From assembly GCA_007449985.2 (NCBI GenBank), contig VIIQ02000004.1, positions 992,001 through 1,056,000 on the forward strand: a DNA stretch of 64,000 nucleotides. The letters run 5' to 3'. A program made the position numbers and the translations under genes. Positions 37,165 to 47,310 of this stretch are shown here, piece by piece (position 1 is the stretch's first letter; each line of letters begins with the position of its first letter). Below the pieces are notes generated by a model that searched no databases, had not been told where the DNA came from, and saw only the letters and a list, made by a program, of their open reading frames with translations. This stretch comes from Desmodesmus armatus. Lineage: Eukaryota > Chlorophyta > Chlorophyceae > Sphaeropleales > Scenedesmaceae.

Positions 37165-39819
37165 AAATAAATCAATCAATTGACGCCCAGTGCTCAACAG
37201 CATCCATCCATGCCACCCCCCTTTCAACACCATGCACTGCCCCCTACCTCTGTTTTCTTCTTCCTCTCTGCCCGTGCAGCAGATATCCTCAACTCCGCTG
37301 GCATCTCCTCCGCCCTCTTGCCCGCCAACACCCCCACAGCCTTCAACACTGCAGCACTGCCAGCAACACCCCCCAAGCTGCCCACACTGCTCGAGCTACT
37401 GCCCGGGGCCGATGCCAGCGCTGCTGCTGGGTATTGTATCCCTGCTGCCGCTGCTGCTGCGGGTGCGGAGGCTGCAACTGCTTGTTGGTGCACTGCTGCG
37501 ACGCCGGGGACTGACAGGGGGACTGAAATCGGGGCTGACATGAACACTCCTGCGAGGAGGCAAGGGATGTGTCAGTTGGTCGGAAGGACAGGGGATAAGC
37601 GCGGAGAACAAAACGCAGGGTACGCTTAGCAAGCACAACTTGGCAGAGTTTCATGGATTACGGTCCAACCATGCAACATCAACAACAGCAGCAGTACCAG
37701 TACCTGCAACAGTCGCAGTGATGATGCAACAGCAGCAGTAGCGGTAACAGACAAAGCAGTAAAATCAGTGCGTACCGGGCATTGCTCCTGGTGCCGAAGC
37801 CAGCGTCACCCCTGGAACACTGGCAAGAGGAACAGCCCCCGGCGCTGTCGCCACCGGCACCCCCCCTGGTGCCGTCGCCAGCTGCACCCCTCCTGGCGCA
37901 GTAGCAAGTGACCCCACTCCCCCTGGTGCTGATGCTACCACACCCACACCCGATGCATCTCCTGCAGCTCCTGCTGCTGCCCCTGCTGCTGTCCCTGCTG
38001 CTGCTGCTGCACCTGCAGGCCCTGCTGCCCTACCAGCCATAGCAGTAGCCATAGACACGGCTGACAGCGCTGCATCGTGGTGTGCGGATAGCAGCGACGG
38101 GTGCGGCAGCGCCCGGTTGCCCTGCGTGATCGCCAGCGGCGCCGGGGCTGCAAACATCGGCGCGTGCGCGACACCTGCCGCACCGCTTGGGGAGCTTGCA
38201 GGATATGCCGCCGGCGCTGCTGCAGCCACAGGATCAGCAGCAGCAGCAGCGGCGGCGGCTGCGGCAGCAGCAGCAGCAGGGTGGGACCCCGCTGGACCCT
38301 CGTGCACAAAGTAGCAGCTGTTGCCGTGCTGACACAGACCAAGCTTCCACATCCTGCAAGGGTGGGGGTACTTCGGAGTATGTACTGCTGGCTCCGGCTG
38401 CCCTACCGGCGGCTGCTCCTGCTCCTGACTAAACACACTCTCCCCTGCCGCTGCTGCTGATAATGATGTCTGTAGGGATGCTTGTGCTGCTGCTGGGGTA
38501 TCCCTGGGTGTGGTGGGAGGTCTGTTGCGAGGGGCGTTTGTGGCGGGAAGCCCTGTTACTGCTGTCATCGGGTTGACCCCGGCAAGTAGCATCGCAGGAG
38601 CCCAACCCATTGCTGCTGCAGCAGCGGCAAGTGCTGGCCAGTTGCCCTGGAACCTCTCTTTCTTCTTAGTGTGACCGTGAGTGTGACCGTGGGGTCCGGC
38701 ACCTGCCGCTGCTGCTGCTGATGCCGCTGCTGCCAGCGCAGCGCTGCCCTGCTGCTGCAAGGCAGCTGCTGAGACTCCTGCTGCTGGGTCTGCCCCTGCA
38801 GTGGTACCAGCAGCAGCACCAGCAGCATCACCCTCCTCCCTAGCCCTCTTGCCAGCAGTAGGACTGCGATCCTTACTGCTGCGCCGCTTGCGGTCCCTGC
38901 TCCTGCTCCTGCTTTTGCTGCGGCCTCTGCTGCTCTTGCCCGCTGTGCGGCCTGCACTGCGGCTGCGCGCGCGCTCCCCGGCGCCATCCCTACGCTTGCT
39001 GCTGCTGCGCTGCTTTTGCTTGTCCCTGCTGCTGCTGCGCTTGCGTTGCCGGTCCCTGCTGCTGCTGCGTTGACGGCCGCTCTTGCCCCTACTACTGCTG
39101 CGCTTTCTTGACCCCTGTTTGTCTCGCCCCTTGTCCCTGCTCCTGCTGCGTTGCTGCTGCTGCTGCTTTGGTCGCTCGCGGTCCCGGCTGCTGCTGCGTT
39201 TGCGGGACCGTCCGTCCCTGCTGCTGCTGCGCCGGCGGGTGCGTTTGTCCCTACTGCTGCTGCGGGGTCGCGCTCTGCCGCTGCTGCGTCCTGTGGGGCT
39301 GCGTTGCCGGGAGCTGCGCTCCTTGCTGCTTCGCCGCTTGGGGCTGCGGCTGCGGCTGCGACGTCTTCCTGGCTGCTGCTGCCCCTCCTGCTTGCCTGAT
39401 CTGCCATCCCTGCTGCGGCTGCGTTGGCGTATGCTGGATTTGAGCTGCCTGCTGCTGCGCTTGCCATCGCCGCGCTTCAAGGACGAGGACTTGGGTTGAG
39501 ACTTGTCTCTTTCTGGACCCTGCTCCTTTTCCTGCTCCTGCATCTGCTGCTGTTTCTGCTTCTGTGTGCTGGTGTCTGCAGAGTCTGCTGCTTCTGCAGG
39601 TTGTGCAGGAGACTGCTGCTTGTCACCTGCTGCATCACCGTTTGCGTTGCCTTCCGATTGTCGGGCTTCATGCTCAGGCGAACCTGCTGGGCTGCTGCCG
39701 TGGCCATTCATTGCTGGGCTGCTGTCACCTGACTGCTTCTGCTGTTGCTGCTGCACTGCAGCGGTCTCAGGCTCTTCACTAGCTGCATCCTGCGGGACGC
39801 TGTCCTTATCTTCATTCAT
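33222..39819 (-). CDS. SR-rich CCCH zinc-finger protein with Pro/Gln-rich C-terminus, two apparent frame breaks
   Basis: Likely RNA-binding nuclear protein (splicing or mRNA processing), inferred from architecture. Exons: 39819-37776, 37549-37248, 36503-36330, 35912-33222; phases close. Residues about 110-330 are an arginine/serine domain with many SRSRD and RKRSSSRD units. Near residue 495 a single CCCH finger (C-x7-C-x5-C-x3-H, in PCRMWKLGLCQHGNSCYFVH) follows. Exons 2 and 3 hold ERKKKTEERLRQLEEQDDD. Exon 4 starts LQSARAAYSTILQAL and contains DYKGPTRQLLIEQGLIKPP and GFMLIRKNNLMPQRKAVF. It ends in a long Pro/Gln/Gly/Met region closing with NPYAALYGQRR. In exon 4 the frame must shift near 34680-34735 and again in the ten-base C run (sense strand) at 34191-34200. 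Both lie in low-complexity sequence, so sequencing indels are the likeliest cause. Confidence 0.75.
33313..33351 (-). repeat. CAG tract coding poly-Gln
   Basis: About 14 triplets read as Gln near the C-terminus of the CCCH protein. Further shorter CAG blocks are scattered through 33290-34700. Confidence 0.9.
36808..36925. repeat. Direct repeat beside the AATA array
   Basis: The string ccatcaatcaaacctcccac and its continuation agtcactaagta occur at 36808-36839 and again at 36890-36922, separated by AT-rich taataaatatataag units. It lies in the intron between exons 2 and 3 of the CCCH gene. Confidence 0.85.
37031..37181. repeat. Compound AAAT/AATC tetranucleotide array
   Basis: About 150 bases of tandem aaat units followed by aatc units, in the CCCH-gene intron 36504-37247. 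It is strongly AT-rich in an otherwise GC-rich window. Confidence 0.95.
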
Positions 39820-40444
39820 TGCTGGATCAGCGTTATCTGGCTAGATCTCTCGCCGGGCTGAGTGAGAAATCGCTGGGCAGACAAGATCACACCATAAAGC
39901 TCATGGCTGCAATGTGTGTGCGATCATCAATGAAACGAACCACAGCCTTAATGGCAAAATAAAGCGCCCATGCGCGAGCGGTCATGAGCCATGTGCCATA
40001 TCCCCTCTTAGCTCTGCTGTCATTTGTGTCACTAATGCCTGTGAATACTGCTGTGCATCAGCAGGCTTCCTCACACATATTCCTTCTTGTATTTTGTCTT
40101 CGCATGGCATTCTGTTGCCTCTCACAACTGTTCAAAAGCGATCTCTTGTGCAGCTGCAGTGCAGCTGTGCCACACGTTCATCACCATCAGAGTAGTATAA
40201 CCCCCTCTGAGCCCACTCATTTCGTAGAATAGCAGCCCCAAGATCATATGTATGCTATCATCAAGCCTCAGCAGTTGGCCACGGGCTACAAGTACTTGTA
40301 CAGTGTCAAGGTAGCCAGCCTGGAGCAGGCTCGACAGGTCTGAAGCAGAGGGCAGTGCACAAGCAGCTGGACCAGTATCCAGCTGGGAGCTGAATACATC
40401 ACACCCATTAGTCAACAAGCACGAAGGCTGTGCTGTGACAGTGC
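39820..40444. promoter_or_regulatory. Shared divergent promoter region (CCCH gene / ERCC1)
   Basis: 625 bases between opposed start codons. A minus-strand open frame at 40122-40418 lacks support and probably reflects chance. Both 5' UTRs and promoters must be here. Confidence 0.5.
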
Positions 40445-41250
40445 ATGGGTGACTTCAGTTTCCTGGACTCGCAGCCGCCCCTACAGCGCAACAGCAACAG
40501 GTGCGATGATCCACACATGCCTGCCTAAGTCCATGGTGGTGGAATGGTGGTGTAAGGGGTGCAAGAACAGCTGCTTCATCGCTGCCTTGTTGACTGCTGT
40601 GGTGTGACCAACCTACGTCTGTATTCTGGGGGTTTCAAGTTAGGGGGATCGGCATGTGATGCCTGCCAGCCTGGTTCATTGCAGGCAACAACAACAGCAG
40701 CAGCCCCCAGCACCTGGAGCAGCTGGCGGCAGCAATGTGGCAGCCGCAACCCCATATACGTCCCAGCAGCAGCAGCAGCAGCGTGCGCGCATTCAGCTGC
40801 CAAGCTTCCGCCAGGTGGGGTGTCAGTGCTGCACCAGCATGGCAAACCTGCAGCGGAGGTTCTGCTGGTCATGCTATCCGTCAGTCCACATCATTGCCAT
40901 GAACGCATGCCGCTGCTGTTCACCTAGCTATACAGGCAGCAACAGCTGACCCTACACGCACATTAACATGTTTGAAAAAACGGGCGGAAGCCTTTGGGAA
41001 GCAGGTGCTTGCCCACCCCAAGAAGGTCAATGGAAAGGTGTTCTTGCAAAGCCGCAGCCGTTTTGCAGGAAAAGAATCTCAGTGGTTTTGCGTGCATTAC
41101 TGCCACCTTGGCAGCTGTGGCCAGCAAGAACGACGAACGGCTCATCAACATTGCTGGTGCATCGCACAGGTACAAGCAGCAGAGGCACCATCGAAACCTG
41201 CCAACGCATTCAGACCGGCAGCGAGCGGCACCCAGCAGCAACAACAGCAA

Positions 41251-41285
<35 letters not shown>

Positions 41286-44200
41286 GCCGGCATGGCTGCA
41301 GCAGCAGCAGACGCCAGCACCTGGTGGTGCCGCTGCCAACACTAGCACAGCGGCAGCACCACAGCAACCACAAGCAGCCGCCGCCGCCGCAGCAGCAGCA
41401 GCAGCAGCGCGGCAGCAGCCGTCGTGGATGGCCTCCCTCCCTTCCATGACCCTCAATACCCAACTGCCGCGGTTCAGTCAGAAAGCAGGGGGTGCTTCAG
41501 TTGGAGCTGCCATTGGTATCGCAAGGCCAAGCGTACCCCTGCCGCAGTCAGCAGCAGCTGCTGCTGCTGCTGCTGCTGGAGGGGGGCTTGGCAGCCATCC
41601 AGCTGGCGGGCAGCAGCAGGTGGGTCCAAGTGGTCTTTTGCTGGCCTTAATTTAGGCAGATGCCGCATTGGCAATGGAGGTAGCGGTATCACAAGACTAC
41701 CGTTACGATTACTGGCGTGTTCTTGCTTAGACCACCCTCGGTGTAGATGTTCAGGGTCGGACATGCACTTTCATGGGGGTTGTGCATTCGTAAACCCCAG
41801 GCATTGCCATCTACATGTTTCCATATATATGGAAGAATTGGGTCCCTGCAGTATACAGGGGATTGCTGTAAGAAGTGGTGCTGCACCTAGCACCGGAGTT
41901 GTTGCTGTAACCAACGCAGGGGCCTGCTTGCTATCAAGCACTGACCTGCCAATGCTCCTTTGGTGCTGTGATGTTGGCAGGCAGGTGCCATGTCGGGAGG
42001 TGCTGCCGGCCCCTCTGCCAGCCAACCACCGCCGGCGCTGCCGCAGCCGCAGCAGCAGCAGGTGCCTATCAATGCAGTGTTGGTCAGCAGACGTCAACAG
42101 GGCAACCCCGTCCTGAAACACATCAAGTAGGTGCACAGCCTTCTTTTGGAAAGTCCGTCTATGTGCGGCTTTCACCTATTCAGTTTGTGTCTAGCTTGTG
42201 CCTCTTTCACCTTCTAGCTGGATCCATGCTTTGTGTGCTGTGCACGCAGTAAGCCAGAGTAATTTATGGATACCTGCAAATTTGAAGGAGGGGTGGTGGA
42301 GAATGCTTCTCCAAGTGTGAATCGTCCCAAATCTGGTAGGCAGTGCCAATCATATCTGGGGCGGATGTGTCTACCTGCAACAACACCCCTTTGCTACAAC
42401 CACCACCACCACCACTCCCCCACCCACCACCACCCCACCCATGTCTTGTTGCTGCCTGCAGGTCAGTGCGCTGGGTGTTTGCAGACATCGTGCCTGACTA
42501 CCTCTGTGGCCAGAACACAGCTGTGCTCTTCCTTAGCCTCAGGTGGGGCCTGTGGGAGGGCATGTGATGGGATGCCGCACCGCACTGTAGTGTACTGTAC
42601 TGGCACACCCTGCATTGTGCTTGAGGTGGTGAAAAGGTCGGAGGAGGGCAGTGTCGGGATGGGCGGTAAAACCTTGTCATCCTGGTGATCGACATGGGTG
42701 CAGTGAACAAACGTTCCACCAGACTCGAGACAGGACTGCGCTCATAAACAGTCATGCCTATCCCTGTTTGATCTGCATTTCTTGGTTTCTACTTCAGTCA
42801 TCATGCGTGGTTTTGTGTACCTGCGCCGTACTGCAGGTACCACCTGTTGCAGCCGGAGTACGTGTTGTCCCGCCTGCAGGCCCTGCAGCGTGCGTACCGC
42901 CTGGCCGTCCTGCTGCTGCTTGTGGATGCTGAGGAGGTGAGTTGCACTGCATGTTTTTGTTGTGCGTGCGATGCCACATGTATATGCTCGTGAACCCACA
43001 TATGACTGGCACTTGGAATTAGTTGCTGAGGAGGTAGGTTGTGCGGCGTGGTGGCGTACTGCATGGGTGGCCAGAGATGCACCCATGCACCCGACAATGA
43101 CTGTAACTGGGAAGTGGGGTTTTTTAGCAAGGCTGAGCGTGAGGCACTGGGCAACACTGAACTGTACTAGCCCAAGGTGGGGCCTTAGTCTTTAGCACCG
43201 CTTTTGGGACTCCTGTACTGTACTGCCAGTGACCTCATCATACTGTACTGTACTGACTGCACTGTACCGTACCGTACCGCACTGTACTGTCACACCGTTG
43301 CATTGCGATTCAGGTGGTGAAGCCGCTGCTTGAGCTGCACAAGGCCACCCTGGGTGCCCATGCGGTGCTGGTGTGCGCTTGGAGCAATGAGGTGGATGGG
43401 GAAGCTTTTGGGTGCAACCACCCAGTGTCAGTGCGCAACTCAAGTGCCCCACCCAGTGTGAATGCACCTGCAAGTGTGAATGCACCTGCAAAAAAAATGC
43501 ACCTGCAAGTACACATTGTGTGCGCCCTCGAGCAATGAGGTGGATGGGGCCACTTTTGGGTGCTAACACTCAACATGAGTGCGCATGTAACAAATGCAAA
43601 ATGCACCTGCAAGTACACATTGCGTGCGCCCTCGAGCAATGAGGTGGATGGGGAAGCTTTTGGGTGCACCCACCCAACATGAGTGCGGATCCAACAAATG
43701 CAAAATGCATTTGCAAGTACATGTGGCGTGCGTCTTGACCAATCAAGTGGATGGGTGTAGGCATTCCTAGCGGCATGCGGTTGGCATTTACCAGGCGTAT
43801 TGATCATTGGCTGCTTTGCAAAAGCATCCGATGTTCAATATGCTTGTTGGATGCCAATCGCATGCTGCTAAGAATGCTGCACAAAGGTTTTGTGGTGGTT
43901 CAGGATCCAGGACAGGTCGGCATTGTGCTATGCCTTTCCTTGTCTGAATTTGCCCTCTAGATTGGGGGGGGGGGGGGACCTCCTTCCTTGTGCTTTACAT
44001 GTGTGTCGTTGCGGCGTGCTGTGCTGTGCCGTGTCGTGTCGTGATGCATGGTGTTCTCTACAGGAGTGTGCCCGCTACATTGAGACCTTCAAGGCATATG
44101 AAAACAGGCCGGCATCTTCCATCATGGAGCACACAGACACAGGTACAGGGGGGGGGGGGGCACCCGTGGGACAGGGGGGGGGACCTGCGGGTGCAGTTTT

Positions 44201-45437
44201 GACATCTTGAACTTGTTGTTGTGCACGGACCCCCATCCGACAAAGGGAAGGAAGATACTGTGTTAGCTGGTCATACCCATCATACTGCTTGAAATCAAGC
44301 TGTGCTGCAGTGACAAAACAGTACGAGCAAACCCCCTTCCACGCTGATGCCTCAATAAAATTCGGCGAGGGCCTAAGTGCCCGTATTGTGCAACCCTGAA
44401 ATTTGCACGCTGTTGCCGTGTGTTCTGCAGACTACATGGGCCGCCTTGCATCATCTCTGACAACCATCAGGGGTGTCAACAGGAGCGATGCCTACAGCCT
44501 GGCACGGCACTTTGGCAGCCTAGCTGACGTCTTCACGTGAGCACTGGTACTCCGGATTTTGGCATCCAAGAACTGCTTTTGTTTGGTGCACCCTCCATTG
44601 CCCACCCTGCCCCATCAAACCATCAAACCATCAAACCACCAGCACTCCCTCCACGGACCTCATCGGATGTGGGCCCTGCTGTTGACTGCTGCTACTGACG
44701 CATAAAATGCGCGCAACTCTTGCAGCTGTGTTTTTGTTCTGTTGTCATGTGGCATGCAAGCTCACATGATGCACCGACCGAAACATAGCTGCCGTCGTCA
44801 TGTGAGCACCGGGGCTCATAAGCAGGGGCGCTGCTGTTTACTGCTGTCACATGTTGCGGTGAAATCTTACTATTGTGCTGCCGCCGGCTGTCAGCCCCAC
44901 ATGCTGCAACATGCCAACCAAAGCCTAGCCGATGCCTGTGCGTGGTGCCTGCACCTTGTGCTATGGAGCGCTGCAGTTCTGCGCATGCACAAATTTCCGT
45001 ATTAGAGACTTGCGTCTTCCGTTGTTGTCAGCAGCGGCTGCGCCGGCCGGCGCACAACATTCGCCGCGCAGCCAACGCGGACTCGAACACCCTGCATGAG
45101 TGCAAGTCGCTGTTGCGACAGCACCATTCAACGGCGCCTTCCCTTTATTCCCGATTGTCACAGTGATGGCCTAGGTGGGTGTGCAAGATACCCAGCTGTG
45201 AACTGTCTTCACAGTCAGCCGCGCACGCATGATCACATGCACAGTGTGTTGCTGTCGTGACTGGTGTATGTGTAGGTGTGAGGATGTTGAGGGTTTTGCC
45301 GCCATCCCAGGCCTGGGCCCTGTCAAGGCCAAGCGGCTATTTGACACCTTCAACCAGCCCTTCAAACGCACTGCCGGCAGCACAGCACCCCCTGGCACAG
45401 CTGCGGCACAGACTCAACAGACGGCATCACAACCTCT

Positions 45438-45479
<42 letters not shown>

Positions 45480-45843
45480 GCGGCGGCGGCGGGGTGACTC
45501 GTACTCAGACCAGGAGATGGAAGAGGAGCTAGATTTGCTTGACCTTGTGGAAGGCAGGGTGGCACAACAGCGGGGTGTTGATAGTCACAGTGGTGGTGGT
45601 GATGTCGGCGGGGGTGCTGCTGCTGCCGGTGATCCAGCTGCTGCTAGTGCAGGCCTGTTGACAGGAGTGGAGGAGGAGGGTGGCAGTGGGGCGGAGGGAG
45701 AGGAGGGGGATGTGGGGGAGCTATCAGAAGGGGATGGTGGTGAGGAGGAGGAGGAGGTTGGGGTGGTTGAGGGGCTTGGTGGGTATGATGATGATGACTA
45801 TCTGGAGGGTCTGGACGATGCCTTCGATGCTGAGGAGTTCTAG
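40445..45843 (+). CDS. ERCC1: ERCC1, DNA excision repair endonuclease subunit, ten exons
   Basis: Non-catalytic partner of XPF. The dimer cuts 5' of DNA lesions in nucleotide excision repair and acts in crosslink repair. Exons: 40445-40500, 40685-40814, 41170-41619, 41981-42126, 42462-42542, 42837-42936, 43314-43391, 44064-44142, 44431-44536, 45276-45843; all phases close, giving 597 residues. Residues 1-240 are Gln/Ala/Pro-rich. The central nuclease-like domain has SRRQQGNPVLKHIKSVRW, ADIVPDYLCGQNTAVLFLSL, YHLLQPEYVLSRLQAL and VLVCAWSNEECARYIETFKAYE. As in other ERCC1 proteins, no ERKX3D nuclease motif is seen. Tandem HhH motifs follow (LTTIRGVNRSDAYSLARHFG; FAAIPGLGPVKAKRLFDTFN). A Gln run and an acidic tail to residue 597 extend the protein to about twice the human length (297). 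The region around exon 7 has four tandem copies of its 5' splice site. Confidence 0.96.
41243..41283 (+). repeat. CAG/CAA tract coding poly-Gln in ERCC1 exon 3
   Basis: Mixed CAA and CAG codons read as about 17 Gln, N-terminal to the conserved ERCC1 domain. Confidence 0.9.
43523..43765 (+). repeat. Three tandem copies of the ERCC1 exon 7 end and its 5' splice site
   Basis: Exon 7 ends at 43391 with gagcaatgag|gtggatgggg. That junction recurs at about 43526-43560 and 43630-43665, each followed by similar intron sequence (cttttgggtgc, then the word aatgcacctgcaagt). A weaker fourth copy lies at 43725-43760 (accaatcaagtggatggg). The repeat unit is about 100-135 bases. Confidence 0.88.
45439..45480 (+). 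repeat. CAG tract coding poly-Gln in the ERCC1 tail
   Basis: About 13 CAG codons followed by CGG codons, between the second HhH motif and the acidic tail. Confidence 0.9.
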
Positions 45844-46602
45844 GCTGTCGGTAGGTCATTTTGTACATTACAGTATAGTAGTTGTGGGATCGGATCCCAA
45901 ACTTCAGCACTTGCCGGTAAGCCAAGAGCTTACGAGGGTGCCGCGAAGGGCCTGTGGTACCCCGAGTAGGCCAATTTCTCAGGTCAGGTGTGGGGGACAG
46001 TCTCAGTGTGGCTTGCACGTTGCCCCAGGCTGCCGCAGTGCGGCTGCGTGGTGAGGTTATGTTCATATGGTTGCCATCTGAGCGGCATGTGGATGGGTGG
46101 CGGCTGTCAAAGCACTGCGGGTTGTACAGCTGGCGCGGATTGTACAGCTGGTCCGGCAGGTTGGCACTAAGTTACAGCTGACTTCTGGCTGTTTGTTGTG
46201 GCTAGCGCACAGGCAACAGCATTGGGAAGCAGCAACCTTATCTTCTAGCCGCATACATCCATGTGCGGGGGGAGGGGTGCATATGCGCGCAAGACTGCCT
46301 GAGCCTGTGCCAGAATCAGAGTTGTTATTAGGTGGCTGACCAAGGGCTGTTGTATGTGTACTGTATGCTCTGCCAAGCAGCACTCTCAGTTCATCTTCAA
46401 CTTGTGTTGCCTGTATATGGCCCGCATGATGCATGGTGCATAACTGGTTCACAAGTTCTCCAATAGTGATCAAGCCAACTGACAGAGGGACGGTTGACAA
46501 CAGCGGTCCAACGTTGGCCGCGTATCCGTGCCGATGGAATGGCAGCAAACGTGCACATCGCACGACCCAGCAAGGACGCCCGTGGAATCGCGGAAACAAG
46601 AC
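45844..46602. other. Intergenic region, no gene seen
   Basis: 3' flank of ERCC1 and 5' flank of the BTB-like gene. No supported coding frame. A minor repeat, gttgtacagctgg...cggattgtacagctgg, sits near 46120-46155. Confidence 0.5.
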
Positions 46603-47310
46603 ATGGCGACGTCGACGATGGACTCCGTGCAGCAGCAGCTTGCTGACCTCATGAGCCTCGACGCAGATACAGAACTGCGCTTTGATGAGGGTGTTATATC
46701 AGCAAACTCCACTGTTCTGGGCTTTTTCAGCAGCGTGCTGCGCGGTGCGATCGAGGCACAGCGGGCAGGAGACAGCGCAAGCAGCACCATGGAAATCCCC
46801 ATGAACGGACTGACCAAAGCGCAGTGGCTGGCAGTTGCTCCCTTCTGGCACCCCATCAAGCCAGCAGCAGCTGTCCAAACTTGGGCAGAGGCAGAGCTGC
46901 TGCTGCGGATTGGCAGCCGCTTTGACCTGTCCACATCTTTGGACAAGGCCAGCGACTTCATAGCAGCAAACAGCGACGAGCTCACTGGATCAGACAGCTT
47001 GAACATCCTTCAAGGATCGGGGGCCGGGTACAGGGGCAGGGGCGGTGGCAGGGGCATGGGCAGGGGGAGGGGCGGTGGATCAGGCGTGGTCATGCTCGGA
47101 AACTGGGGCACCTCGCCGGGCAGCAGCAGTGCCACTGACTTGACAGTCTGGAAGTGGCTGCGGCTGGCAGATGAGCTGCAACTGGGCTGTCTGTCTGCGT
47201 TGGTAAAGAGGGCAGTGCAGATTGACCGCAAGGGCTGCAGCAAGGAGGCTCACATCCAGGGCCTGTCTGCAGCAACCCTGCAGCAGCTGCTGGTCGCAGC
47301 CTGCGGCTAG
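46603..47310 (+). CDS. BTB/POZ-like protein with an RGG insert, single exon
   Basis: Predicted 235 residues from the ATG at 46603 (MATSTMDSVQQQL). An in-frame ATG at 46528 would add 25 residues without domain features. LRFDEGVISANSTVLGFFSS followed by MEIPMNGLTKAQW resembles the BTB fold, where a ligand or partner surface is followed by a conserved hydrophobic strand. Helices with WAEAELLLRIGSRFDL then match the region where BTB proteins form their last helices. A low-complexity Gly/Arg block (GYRGRGGGRGMGRGRGGGSG) splits it from a second helical part, VWKWLRLADELQLGCLSALV, that resembles the post-BTB helices (LLxLADKYxLxxL). Roles as a cullin-3 adaptor or transcription cofactor are possible but unproven. 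Confidence 0.6.
   Translation: MATSTMDSVQQQLADLMSLDADTELRFDEGVISANSTVLGFFSSVLRGAIEAQRAGDSASSTMEIPMNGLTKAQWLAVAPFWHPIKPAAAVQTWAEAELLLRIGSRFDLSTSLDKASDFIAANSDELTGSDSLNILQGSGAGYRGRGGGRGMGRGRGGGSGVVMLGNWGTSPGSSSATDLTVWKWLRLADELQLGCLSALVKRAVQIDRKGCSKEAHIQGLSAATLQQLLVAACG

Noticed and set aside
39083..39499. Plus-strand Leu-rich frames opposite the RS domain
   Set aside because: Antisense of RS-repeat codons; no independent support.
40122..40418. Minus-strand open frame of 98 codons with protein-like composition upstream of ERCC1
   Set aside because: It lies between two divergent starts, has no recognisable domain and no joining exon, so chance is more likely.
40972..41169. In-frame extension before ERCC1 exon 3 (KKRAEAFGKQVLAHPKKVNG)
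   Set aside because: It is open and looks protein-like, but exon 2 joins exon 3 at 41170 in phase and no ATG begins this stretch at a sensible place. It could be retained intron.
42585..43290. TACTG/GTACC-type short repeats in ERCC1 introns, considered as regulatory sites
   Set aside because: Low-complexity microsatellite-like runs without a known role.
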